Part shown: piece after piece, positions 15,279 through 22,991 of the stretch
How the letters are laid out: the number at the start of each line of letters is the position of its first letter
Numbering within the stretch: the stretch's first letter is position 1
Assembly: GCA_026645575.1 (NCBI GenBank)
Contig: JAPKMW010000118.1
Location: forward strand, 1 to 31,960
Direction of reading: 5' to 3'
DNA length: 31,960 bases
Source of the DNA: Caldilineaceae bacterium
Lineage (GTDB): Bacteria; Chloroflexota; Anaerolineae; Caldilineales; Caldilineaceae
Made by a program: the position numbers and the translations under genes
Notes under the pieces: model-generated
Seen by the model: the letters and a program-made list of their open reading frames with translations, nothing else
Told to the model about the DNA's origin: nothing
Databases searched by the model: none

Positions 15279-16802
15279 ATGATACAAAAACAGTTACAAT
15301 GGTCAGGACCGTGCAGGAAGGGCTTGCGCCCACTGCGCCGTCCAACACTTTGGTTTGTCACACTCCTCTGCACTACACTCCTCAGTCAGACACCGGTTTA
15401 CGGCATAACTTCTCAGGCTCCACTAGCCCAAAGCAGCGGTGATCGCCTGGTTCTGGCATTTTACTACACTTGGTTTGATGAGAACACTTGGACCTATGAT
15501 CGATTGAGTGATTTACCGGCGCAACCCTATGTTAGCCGTGATCGCGGGGTGATGGGGCGCCACATTGATCAAGCCAAAGCCGCCGGCATCGACGCCTTGA
15601 TCGTCGCCTGGTATGGGCCAGGGGGCGATAATCAAACTGAGCCGAACCTGGCTGCCATGTTGGAAGAAGCGGCAGCGCGCAATTTCAAGATCGGCATCCT
15701 CTTTGAAACCGATTCGCCCTTCATGGGCGGTCGCGACGCCATTGCCGGTGGCTTGAGCCATGCCTTGAGCGTCCATGCCAATCATCCCGCCTTTCTTCGC
15801 GTCGATGGCCGGCCGGTCATCTTCTTCTGGCGACCGACGATCTATGGTGTGGAGACCTGGCGTGGCATTCGCAATCAGGTTGATGGCGGCTACGGTAGTA
15901 TCTGGATTGCCGAAGGGGTCAACCCGGCCTATATGGCGGTCTTTGACGGTCACCACCTCTACAGCAATACCTGGAATCCACCATCCGACTTAGGCGCGGT
16001 CAATCAAAAATTTGCTCGCTGGGTTAATGGCGCGCGGCAGGACTATGGCGCCTACAAATTCTGGGTGGCGACAGTGATGCCGGGCTACAATGATGTACGG
16101 GTGCGTCCCAACAGCGGCTTTGCCAAAGATCGCGAAGGGGGCGCCTACTACGAACGTTCTTGGCAAGCGGCTATCGACAGTCAACCCAACTGGATTGTGA
16201 TCACCAGCTTCAACGAATGGCCCGAAGGCACCTACATCGAACCAAGCGCCAGTTTTGGCGATCAATATCTCCAACTGACTGGGCGCTGGAGTGGACAATT
16301 CAAGGCCGGCGGCCCGATTCAGGCGGCGCAAGCGCTCCCCGCCCCGCCGCCCCCCGCTGAACCAACGCCAACCCCCACCCCGCTGCCCGAACCGGATGTT
16401 CCGACGGCCTATGTCCAGGCCGAGTTGTTGAACCTACGCAGCGGCCCCGGCACCGACTTCGATTTGGTTGGGCGGGTCAATGTGGGCGTTGCCTTGCCGA
16501 TTGTCGGGCGCGATCCGGCGCAGCCGGCGTGGTGGCAAGTGCGGGCAACCACCGATAGCGGCGAACAAAGTGTCTGGGTCTTTGGCGAATTGGTGCGCAC
16601 TGCCGGACCAATGGACAATATTCCGGTGGTTGCGGCACCTGTGGCGGCGCCAACACCCCTGCCCGTCGTTGCACCGCTGACGAGTACGCAGGCGAGTACG
16701 ACGGTTGCACCCCTGGCAACCAACAGTGTCATCACCATGACCCTGATCCCAACACCGACACCTGAAATACCAACCTTTAAACCCCGTCTATCCCACCGTT
16801 GA
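15279..16802 (+). CDS. Secreted GH99-like glycoside hydrolase with SH3b domain
   Basis: A 507-residue exported protein. A long charged N-region and a hydrophobic segment around residues 24-45 form the signal. Residues of about 55-345 resemble the GH99-like family (endo-alpha-mannosidase fold): FYYTWFDENTW at the start, MGRHIDQAKAAGIDALIVAWYGP, and the motif FNEWPEGTYIEPS. In characterised GH99 enzymes the two glutamates of NEWxEG are catalytic; here they are E313 and E316. A Pro/Thr linker leads to a bacterial SH3 domain (about 375-440; AELLNLRSGPGTDFD, VWVFGELV), which usually binds cell-wall material. A Thr/Pro-rich tail ends the protein. A cell-surface role on mannan-like or own wall polysaccharide is inferred. 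Confidence 0.82.
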   Translation: MIQKQLQWSGPCRKGLRPLRRPTLWFVTLLCTTLLSQTPVYGITSQAPLAQSSGDRLVLAFYYTWFDENTWTYDRLSDLPAQPYVSRDRGVMGRHIDQAKAAGIDALIVAWYGPGGDNQTEPNLAAMLEEAAARNFKIGILFETDSPFMGGRDAIAGGLSHALSVHANHPAFLRVDGRPVIFFWRPTIYGVETWRGIRNQVDGGYGSIWIAEGVNPAYMAVFDGHHLYSNTWNPPSDLGAVNQKFARWVNGARQDYGAYKFWVATVMPGYNDVRVRPNSGFAKDREGGAYYERSWQAAIDSQPNWIVITSFNEWPEGTYIEPSASFGDQYLQLTGRWSGQFKAGGPIQAAQALPAPPPPAEPTPTPTPLPEPDVPTAYVQAELLNLRSGPGTDFDLVGRVNVGVALPIVGRDPAQPAWWQVRATTDSGEQSVWVFGELVRTAGPMDNIPVVAAPVAAPTPLPVVAPLTSTQASTTVAPLATNSVITMTLIPTPTPEIPTFKPRLSHR

Positions 16803-16830
16803 GCAAAGAGAGAGCCAGCAAGAGGAAGCC

Positions 16831-17439
16831 ATGCACAACTCGATTTCTCGTTCTGATTTAGCGCCGTCAACGGTTTGGCCCAAGTGCCCCCTTGATGACC
16901 ATATCGACTATGTTTTGATTGATCAAGCCGCCATTCAGCAACGGGTGCGTGAATTGGGGCAGATGATCAGTGAAGAGTATGCCGGCAAAGACTTGCTGCT
17001 CATTGCCGTCCTCAAAGGGAGCATGGTCTTTATGGCCGACCTCATGCGCGCCATCACCATCCCCCACGCTATCGATTTTATGGCAACCAGCAGTTACGGC
17101 GCCGAAGTGACCAGCAAAGGGGTTGTGCGGATTTTGAAGGATCTCAATGAACCCATTGCCGGCCGCAATATTATCATTGTCGAAGATATTATCGATAGCG
17201 GGAACACCCTGAGCTATCTCTCCCGCATTCTGCATGAACGGGCGCCGGCCACCATTCGCATTCTCACCCTGCTCGATAAACCAGAGCGCCGCGAGGTTGA
17301 CATTCCCGTGGACTGGGTCGGCTTTGCCATTCCCAATCACTTTGTTGTCGGTTATGGTCTGGACTACAATGAAATCTATCGCAATCTGCCCTACATCGGC
17401 GTCCTCAAGCCCAGCGTCTATAGCAAGCCCGCCGAGTAA
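16831..17439 (+). CDS. hpt: Hypoxanthine phosphoribosyltransferase
   Basis: A 202-residue purine-salvage enzyme that joins hypoxanthine or guanine to PRPP, giving IMP or GMP in the cytoplasm. The PRPP-binding loop IIIVEDIIDSGNTL is perfect. The other family marks are LIAVLKGSMVFMADLMR near the N-terminus, SSYG (flexible loop), and the C-terminal DWVGFAIPNHFVVGYGLDYNE. The N-terminus carries about 25 residues more than short Hpt proteins. The start ATG is preceded by AGAGGAAG. It follows the GH99-like gene by 28 bp and might be co-transcribed with it. Confidence 0.96.
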   Translation: MHNSISRSDLAPSTVWPKCPLDDHIDYVLIDQAAIQQRVRELGQMISEEYAGKDLLLIAVLKGSMVFMADLMRAITIPHAIDFMATSSYGAEVTSKGVVRILKDLNEPIAGRNIIIVEDIIDSGNTLSYLSRILHERAPATIRILTLLDKPERREVDIPVDWVGFAIPNHFVVGYGLDYNEIYRNLPYIGVLKPSVYSKPAE

Positions 17440-17444
17440 TCGTA

Positions 17445-17544
17445 GGAAAGACTGTAGTCTTTCCGCCCTCCACCCAAAGGCGAACAGTGGTAGTAAAGAC
17501 TTTAGTCTTTCAGCCGGCAGGGGAAAGACTAAAGTCTTTACTAC
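17445..17544. repeat. AAAGACT-type inverted-repeat cluster at the start of the M23 gene
   Basis: Two hairpins stand in tandem. The first (17445-17464) pairs GGAAAGACT with AGTCTTTCC across 2 nt. The second is a perfect 21-bp inverted repeat, 17490-17510 with 17524-17544, loop 13 nt. All are variants of the word AAAGACT(A)AAGTCTTT. The cluster fills the gap between hpt and the peptidase gene and ends 4 bp before its likely start codon. Confidence 0.88.
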
Positions 17545-17548
17545 GGGT

Positions 17549-18787
17549 TTGGCCTCAACGCTGCTGTTGGTATTGGTGGGGGTGTTATTATTGTGGGGGC
17601 TGCTGGTCGGTGTTAGCGGCATTGTCTATGCGCAAACCAACGTCGGTTCCTACACCGTTCAGAGCGGCGACACCCTCTTCACCATTGCCCAACGGTTTGG
17701 CGTTTCGGTGGAGACGTTAGCAGCATTCAATCAGATTACCGATGTCAATTTGCTCAATGTCGGACAGGTACTCTTGATCCCCGGCGCCGAGGGGACAGCC
17801 GCACTTACGATGGCGCGCTCCCAGGCGCTCCCCGGCGATACATTGAACAGCTTTGCGCTACGGCACGGGTTGGCGCCCGAAGCGTTGACCATCCTCAACG
17901 GTATCAGCCTGACTACGCGCCTTTTTCCTGGTCAACCCATTTTGCTGCCAAGCTCGCCGCCAGTGCCAACCCGCCCCTTTGGCGCGATCCTAACGATGAC
18001 CACGCCAGAGACTATTCCGCAGGGGCGTACTGGCCGCATTGAAATCCGCACCCGTCGCCACCTGACGGTGACGGCCACCTGGAACAACATCCCCATTGTC
18101 TTTACCCAGGCGTTAACTGATAGCCTGCAACAGTCGGCGCTGCTGCCGGTACATGCCTTGCTGGAACCAAGCGCCTATACGCTCACCCTCACTTATACGG
18201 CCACCAACGGGCGATTGCTCACCCACCAGCAATGGATTGATGTCACCACGGGCGACTACGCCAGCCAACAGATCACCCTCCCTGATGAGAAAGGTGTGCT
18301 GCTGGCGCCGGAGACCGGCGAAGCCGAGTTCCAACAGTTGAATGCCATTTGGACACAGGTCAGCCCCACGCTCTGGTGGAACGGCGTCTTCACCCGCCCC
18401 ATCGGGCCAGAATACAATACCACCAGCCCTTTTGGCACACGGCGCAACTATAGTGGCGGCGTCTACGAAACCAACAACAGTTATCACTCTGGTCAGGATT
18501 TTGGCGCGCCGGAAGGGGTGCCCGTCCTAACGCCTGCGGCTGGTGTTGTGGCATTGGCAGCGCCATTACAGGTGCGCGGCAACGTGGTGGTCATCGATCA
18601 TGGACGGGGCGTCTTTACCGGCTATTGGCATCTCAGCGAAATCAAAGTGGTGGCGGGACAACAGGTCAATGTGGGTGATGTGGTGGGGTTGGTCGGTACG
18701 ACGGGCCTTAGCACGGGAACGCATTTACATTGGGAATTACGCATCTATGGCATTGCAGTTGACCCCATGCAATTTCTGAATCAATAA
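17549..18787 (+). CDS. LysM-LysM-M23 peptidoglycan hydrolase
   Basis: With a TTG start at 17549 the protein has 412 residues: a signal/TM segment (about 3-29), LysM 1 (about 34-78, YTVQSGDTLFTIAQRFG), LysM 2 (about 92-136, LPGDTLNSFALRHG), a beta-rich middle part, and a C-terminal M23 metallopeptidase. Zinc ligands are visible as H313-x3-D317 (HSGQD) and H392-x-H394 (HLHWE). It would bind and cut peptidoglycan cross-bridges at the cell surface. The open frame continues upstream with no ATG until inside hpt, so the start is uncertain. Translation from the TTG lacks the usual basic N-terminus, whereas the in-frame codons within the repeat would supply one (GRGKTK). The repeat may have displaced the original start. 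Confidence 0.88.
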   Translation: MASTLLLVLVGVLLLWGLLVGVSGIVYAQTNVGSYTVQSGDTLFTIAQRFGVSVETLAAFNQITDVNLLNVGQVLLIPGAEGTAALTMARSQALPGDTLNSFALRHGLAPEALTILNGISLTTRLFPGQPILLPSSPPVPTRPFGAILTMTTPETIPQGRTGRIEIRTRRHLTVTATWNNIPIVFTQALTDSLQQSALLPVHALLEPSAYTLTLTYTATNGRLLTHQQWIDVTTGDYASQQITLPDEKGVLLAPETGEAEFQQLNAIWTQVSPTLWWNGVFTRPIGPEYNTTSPFGTRRNYSGGVYETNNSYHSGQDFGAPEGVPVLTPAAGVVALAAPLQVRGNVVVIDHGRGVFTGYWHLSEIKVVAGQQVNVGDVVGLVGTTGLSTGTHLHWELRIYGIAVDPMQFLNQ

Positions 18788-18818
18788 AAAAACCGACACC
18801 AGGTGGCGTCGGTTTTTT
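18787..18818. terminator. Bidirectional intrinsic terminator between the M23 gene and rplY
   Basis: A-run, 14-bp stem (18787-18800 with 18805-18818, one A-C mismatch on the plus strand that is G-U on the minus strand), 4-nt loop, T-run. Both strands present a GC stem followed by U residues, which suits the two convergent genes. Confidence 0.9.
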
Positions 18819-18840
18819 GCATAAGCAAGAATTAATCCGC

Positions 18841-19476
18841 TTATTCTTCGTCTTGCGGGCGGCGGGTGCGCACCAGTTCCGGTTCAGCGGCGGCAGGGGC
18901 AGCATCCGTAACTTCCGTCTCAGCCGCACGGGTGACGACCATGGTAAAGACCGCCTCCTCAGCGTCATTCATATATTCCACGCCTTCGATCACCGGCAGG
19001 TTGGCAACGGTGACGGGATTTTCCAACGACAGGTTGGTAATATCCACATCAATGTGCGTGGGAATATTGGCCGGCAGCGCCTCGACTGTCACATGATCGA
19101 GCGCTTGCAAAACAATCAACCCCTGCGCCAAGGCAGTCGGTTTCCCGGTCGAATGCACTGGCACCTGCACCTGTTGCTTTTCCGTCAGATCGACCGCATA
19201 GAAGTCAACGTGGAGAAAGCTGTGTGTTACCGGGTGGCGTTGTACGGCGCGAATCAACACGTTGTGGGTGCTGCCACCTTCCACATCCACCTGTACCAAT
19301 TGAGAAAAACCAGCGGCCTGTAAGATCCGCTCAAAGCTGCGTTCGACTACCTGTAAATTCTCGGCGGTCGTCTTCTTGCCATAGACAGTGACGGGGACCA
19401 TGCCCGCCCGGCGCAATTGGCGCACCTTGCGCCCGATCAAGTTGCGCGGCTGCGCACTCAATTTCAACTCAGACAT
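18841..19476 (-). CDS. rplY: 50S ribosomal protein L25/general stress protein Ctc
   Basis: A 211-residue two-domain L25 (TL5/Ctc type), which binds 5S rRNA in the large ribosomal subunit. The N-terminal L25 domain is seen in LSAQPRNLIGRKVRQLRRAGMVPVTVYG and the HNVLIRAVQRHPVTHSFLHVDFY stretch; the C-terminal beta domain in HIDVDITNLSLENPVTVANL. A short acidic/Ala-rich tail ends in RRPQDEE. A good AAGGAG ribosome site lies upstream. The gene is preceded by a 322-bp gap containing three inverted repeats and no clear promoter. Confidence 0.95.
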   Translation of the reverse strand: MSELKLSAQPRNLIGRKVRQLRRAGMVPVTVYGKKTTAENLQVVERSFERILQAAGFSQLVQVDVEGGSTHNVLIRAVQRHPVTHSFLHVDFYAVDLTEKQQVQVPVHSTGKPTALAQGLIVLQALDHVTVEALPANIPTHIDVDITNLSLENPVTVANLPVIEGVEYMNDAEEAVFTMVVTRAAETEVTDAAPAAAEPELVRTRRPQDEE

Positions 19477-19550
19477 CCCTCATACTCCTTCAATCAACCA
19501 TCATGAACGCTTTTGATTTCGCTCAAATTCTAAGTCGTTTTTGTTTTTAC

Positions 19551-19601
19551 CCTAGAGAGTGCTTGTGGCGGGTGCGGCACCCGCCACAAGCACTCTCTAG
19601 G
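19551..19601. repeat. Perfect 25-bp inverted repeat upstream of rplY
   Basis: Arms 19551-19575 and 19577-19601 match without a single mismatch and leave a loop of one base, so the whole 51 bp is practically a palindrome. It lies 75 bp upstream of the rplY start. No T-run follows on the rplY strand, so it is not a standard terminator for the upstream gene. Confidence 0.92.
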
Positions 19602-19658
19602 ATTACTATTTCATATTTTTTTCACGAAAATTCCGAATCCAGATCCTACCAATAATAA

Positions 19659-19712
19659 CCGCAGATTTCGCAGATGCCAAACTCAGCAAGGCGTAATCTG
19701 CAAAATCTGCGG
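19659..19712. repeat. CCGCAGATTTCGCAGAT inverted repeat
   Basis: Arms 19659-19675 and 19696-19712 are complementary at 16 of 17 positions, with a 20-nt loop. The exception is C-A on plus and hence G-U in minus-strand RNA, the direction of the flanking genes. Each arm itself contains a CGCAGAT duplication. Confidence 0.8.
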
Positions 19713-19744
19713 TGGTGTTACAGTGAATGGAGTTTTTCAGGGGA

Positions 19745-19795
19745 AGTTGGTTGGTTCGTTGGTTTCGACAAGCTCAACCAACGAACCAACCAACT
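19745..19795. repeat. Perfect 20-bp AGTTGGTTGGTT inverted repeat
   Basis: Arms 19745-19764 and 19776-19795 are perfectly complementary, with an 11-nt loop containing TCGACAAGCTC. It lies 4 bp after the stop of the minus-strand hypothetical gene and could protect or terminate that mRNA. A related but imperfect element lies at 27582-27624. Confidence 0.85.
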
Positions 19796-19798
19796 CTT

Positions 19799-20281
19799 TT
19801 ATTTAGTTTTGGTAGCGGAAAACAGTTTGGGCAGTGTAGCACGCATGAACAGGAGTGTGGCAGCAAAGCCGGCCCCCAAGGCCAAGGCGGCCAAGGGCGA
19901 AAAAACGGTGCGGACATTGCCCTCGACACGAGCGGCAAAGAGTACCAGGGTTTGCAATTCTTCGGCATGAACTTCCTGGGCAATCAGCAGCGGTGTGGTA
20001 ACGCTATCTAACGTGACTTCACGGGCCACAACGCCGCCCATAGCGCTCTCGCTGGCGTCTACAGTGGTGGCGCGAATAAAACCGGCAGCCGATTCTTCCA
20101 TATGTAGGGCATGGGTACGAATGTTACGCGCGGCGGATTGGCGCATAGACACCTGGCCCGCCTCAATATGATTGGTGCTGGTTTCCTGGACTTCAACCGA
20201 CTTGCTGTTAAGCGCCTGACTCAATTCGTCAGCAATGGCATCAAGGGGGTTATCATAAGAATCGTAGCGATAGTCGTTCAT
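19799..20281 (-). CDS. Hypothetical protein with C-terminal membrane anchor
   Basis: A 160-residue protein that I do not recognise. The first 30 residues are acidic and polar. Residues of about 30-125 show a loose periodic pattern of small and beta-branched residues (HIEAGQVSMRQSAARNI, ESAAGFIRATTVDASESAMGGVVAREV), as in beta-solenoid or bactofilin-like segments. Residues of about 131-152 form one TM helix, ending in a short basic tail. This would be a C-tail-anchored protein with a cytoplasmic beta-helix, an inference only. AGGAAAT precedes the ATG and a near-consensus promoter lies at 20478-20506. A perfect 20-bp hairpin follows the stop. Confidence 0.65.
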   Translation of the reverse strand: MNDYRYDSYDNPLDAIADELSQALNSKSVEVQETSTNHIEAGQVSMRQSAARNIRTHALHMEESAAGFIRATTVDASESAMGGVVAREVTLDSVTTPLLIAQEVHAEELQTLVLFAARVEGNVRTVFSPLAALALGAGFAATLLFMRATLPKLFSATKTK

Positions 20282-20477
20282 GATGATTTCCTATAAGAAT
20301 AACGCAGGACGATAATGACAAACTGACCGGCAGACTGGCCGCGAACAAGGTAGAACAACTGGCACGGCAACAGGTAAAGCGGCAGTAGCGTATTGTGTTA
20401 GCAATGGTAGCGATAAAGTAGCGTCAGTGCGTATCGTTCCCTGCGGCGTCGATGGTTCGCAAGAACAAGGCTTCTTT

Positions 20478-20506
20478 ATTATAATGGAGAACAGGCGTGC
20501 GGTCAA
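20478..20506 (-). promoter_or_regulatory. Near-consensus sigma70-type promoter for the hypothetical gene
   Basis: On the minus strand, TTGACC (complement of 20501-20506) is followed after 17 bp by a perfect TATAAT (complement of 20478-20483). The leader to the ATG at 20281 would be about 190 nt, unusually long for so small a gene; I see no known riboswitch in it. Confidence 0.65.
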
Positions 20507-20774
20507 CTCCCCATCAATTGACTGCCTGCTGAAAAACAAAAGTAGCACGCTAAATTTTTATCAGCAATAATGCCCAATCTCCTACTGTCGGCAAAAATCG
20601 ATACAGGAGAGAAAAAAGGTAAAACCTTAACAAACGCCCAAAACCCCACGCACACCCGCGACAAATGCAGGTAGCAGCCGACGCAAGAAATCCGCAAAAC
20701 GGCGCAAATTTCCACAAATCGGCCACTGAATCACATTTATTAACAAGACAATTGACGCAGAAATTTTCATCCTT
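20507..20774. other. Intergenic region upstream of the O-antigen-ligase-like gene
   Basis: Fairly AT-rich sequence with no convincing gene, RNA or strong repeat. A TTGACG at 20752-20757 lies too near the ATG at 20775 to act as its -35 box. No clear promoter for the plus-strand gene was found. Confidence 0.4.
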
Positions 20775-22991
20775 ATGACTCATCAGCCTTTATCGATCCA
20801 TTTTATAGCAGGCCGCTGGCACAAGTTGTCATGGTTTGCGGCCTTGCTCACAGCCGTTGTCGGCTGCGGGTATTTATGGTGGATGCAACCGCCACCAACC
20901 ACCACCGTGGCAGCAACACGAGTTTCCACGCTCCAAGGGCCAGTGGTGGCGACCATGGACAGCCCTGTCTTTCACTACGAAAAACCCTGGCAGCTTTCCC
21001 CAACCGGCGCCGATCCGACGGAGCCAGCCGAACCCTGGCAAGAGCCGGCGGGTACGCTGCGTTTCACCTATACAGGCGCTGAGTTAGCCCTGCTCCTGGC
21101 CCCTGGCGACTATTGGGGCTACCTCTACATCACCGTAGACGGGCAACCGGCCAACCAATTACCCCTGCTGCGTGGCAATGTCAATAGTCTGGAACAAGCC
21201 GGCAGCTATCGCACCTTCTACGCGCCGGAACGGCAAACCGCCATTGGACCGACACCCCAATGGGTGCGCATCCACCGCCACAATGACGCCAGCCAGTCCC
21301 ATGAAGTTTACATAGAAGTGTGGCGGAGCTGGGGTCAAACCCCGTTGCGCGCCGTAGCGGTGGATGGATTGCCACCCTCTCCGCCGCCAATCTGGCCGGG
21401 GGTTGCGCTGTTGCTAATGGCCGGTTGGCTTGTTGCCTTTGCCGCACCGGCAACACCTCTATTGCATCGCATCGCCTTAGGAATGAGCCGGTTACTGGCG
21501 CCGTTACGGCCACTACTTGCCCCTGCCCTTAATCCCCCCATGATCCAAAGTTTAGCCGGGATTGCGCTGCTACTGCTCATTTTTGGGGTAGTGGAAACGC
21601 AGTGGCTTGTCACGGTGATTGCGCTGGCGTTGCTGGGCTGGTGCGGCTTGCAGCGACCAGCGCTCTGGTTGGCGATGTTACTCTTTGGTTTGCCCTTTTA
21701 CTTCAGCTACACCTTGCCACTCTTACCGTCACGCGCTTTCAGCCTGATTGATGTTGGCATATTAGGTGGCTTTGCCGTCATCATCGGCCATTGGCTGCTG
21801 ATGAAAGCAAACAAAGAAGCAGCCACAACGATCACTACGATAAAGCCACCGCAATTAAACGGTTACGCATGGTGGATGAATCTACTTTTGGCGCTCATCG
21901 TTAGTTGGGCGTTACTGGCCGCTGTCCAGGCCACCCATACCGATCTGGCCCTGCGCGAGTGGCGGACGGTCTTTTTCACCGGTGGGTTGTTTGCCTTGCT
22001 GCTGGTTAGTTCACTGCGCTTGTCGCCACAACCAGTCGCAGATCAATGGCTGTTGCTTAGCGCCTGGTTGGCGGGGGCGCTGGTGGTGGCGCTAGCCGGG
22101 TTGTGGCAATATGCCGGTAACGAGATGTTGATCAACGCCGAGGGGGTCCAGCGCGTGCGCGCCTTTTATGGTTCGCCCAACAATTTGGCGCTCTACCTAG
22201 AACGTGCGCTGACGCCAATCATTGCCTTTGCCCTCTTCACCGAGCAACGAACCATACGCTGGTTGGCTGCCGGCGCCGCATTGCTAATGGGCGGTGCGTT
22301 GCTACTGACCTTTAGCAAAGGGGCGCTCCTGCTGGGGTTGCCCGCCATGCTCGTCGTTCTCTGGGTAGGTGGCTTGGTTTTATTACGGCAGCGGGGTCAA
22401 TCGCGCCGGCTACTCTGGGCCATTGCGTTGATCGGTCTGTTGGTTGGCGTGGCGCTGACGCCGTTTCTCGGCACGGAACGCTTTCAACGCTTGCTCGACT
22501 TTCAAGGCGGTACAGCTTTTGTGCGCCTGCAACTCTGGCGCAGTGCGTGGCAGATGGCGCTCGACCATCCCCTCTTTGGCGTCGGCCCTGATAACTTTCT
22601 CTACGCTTATCGCAGCCTCTATCTCTTGCCGGCGGCCTGGCAGGAACCCAATCTCAACCATCCGCACAACTGGCCGCTCGACTGGTGGACGCGCTTGGGC
22701 TTACCGGGGTTGCTACTGGCACTGCTCTGGTTTGGCGCGCTACTCGTCCAGCACTGGCGCGGTTTGCGTACCAGTCGCCAACCGGTACTCCATCTGGGTC
22801 TGTTGGCGGCAACGGTGGCGGCGCTGGCGCATGGGCTGATCGACGCCAGCTATGCCCTGCCTGATCTCATGATTGTCTGGGTGCTATTGACCTACTTGCC
22901 GGTTAGCGTACCAGACCTACCCGCTCGTAGCCAGTCCACGACCGGCGCCGGTCATGGACCGGCTACGAGCAAAGTAAATACATCCGGTTAA
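20775..22991 (+). CDS. O-antigen ligase/polymerase-like (Wzy_C family) membrane protein
   Basis: A 738-residue multi-pass inner-membrane protein. One N-terminal TM helix precedes an extracytoplasmic beta-rich domain (about 45-205). A TM bundle of around ten or more helices follows. The Wzy_C/O-antigen ligase region is in the C-terminal third: a loop with FYGSPNNLALYLERALTP, then FVRLQLWRSAWQMALDHPLFGVGPDNF and the characteristic NHPHNWPLDWWTRLG. Such proteins join or polymerise glycans on a lipid carrier at the outer face of the membrane. The last 20 or so residues are encoded by a palindromic repeat (22923-22970) and look unrelated to the family. The stop codon overlaps that of the convergent redoxin gene. 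Confidence 0.85.
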   Translation: MTHQPLSIHFIAGRWHKLSWFAALLTAVVGCGYLWWMQPPPTTTVAATRVSTLQGPVVATMDSPVFHYEKPWQLSPTGADPTEPAEPWQEPAGTLRFTYTGAELALLLAPGDYWGYLYITVDGQPANQLPLLRGNVNSLEQAGSYRTFYAPERQTAIGPTPQWVRIHRHNDASQSHEVYIEVWRSWGQTPLRAVAVDGLPPSPPPIWPGVALLLMAGWLVAFAAPATPLLHRIALGMSRLLAPLRPLLAPALNPPMIQSLAGIALLLLIFGVVETQWLVTVIALALLGWCGLQRPALWLAMLLFGLPFYFSYTLPLLPSRAFSLIDVGILGGFAVIIGHWLLMKANKEAATTITTIKPPQLNGYAWWMNLLLALIVSWALLAAVQATHTDLALREWRTVFFTGGLFALLLVSSLRLSPQPVADQWLLLSAWLAGALVVALAGLWQYAGNEMLINAEGVQRVRAFYGSPNNLALYLERALTPIIAFALFTEQRTIRWLAAGAALLMGGALLLTFSKGALLLGLPAMLVVLWVGGLVLLRQRGQSRRLLWAIALIGLLVGVALTPFLGTERFQRLLDFQGGTAFVRLQLWRSAWQMALDHPLFGVGPDNFLYAYRSLYLLPAAWQEPNLNHPHNWPLDWWTRLGLPGLLLALLWFGALLVQHWRGLRTSRQPVLHLGLLAATVAALAHGLIDASYALPDLMIVWVLLTYLPVSVPDLPARSQSTTGAGHGPATSKVNTSG
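22923..22970. repeat. GCTCGTAGCC inverted-repeat family, copy 2, inside a coding 3' end
   Basis: A 48-bp palindrome without loop: 22923-22946 against 22947-22970, two mismatches in 24 bp. Both mismatches are A-C on plus and therefore G-U in minus-strand RNA. The outer 10 bp of each arm equal those of copy 1 at 121-177; the inner part differs. It supplies the C-terminal codons of the O-antigen-ligase-like gene and lies just beyond the stop of the convergent gene. Confidence 0.88.

Noticed and set aside
17234..17548. Longer N-terminus for the LysM-M23 protein starting at an ATG at 17234
   Set aside because: This region is out-of-frame hpt coding sequence and then the inverted-repeat cluster; the added residues resemble no signal peptide or LysM sequence.
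20752..20757. TTGACG as -35 box for the O-antigen-ligase-like gene
   Set aside because: The matching -10 position would fall on the start codon at 20775, and no TATAAT-like sequence is there.
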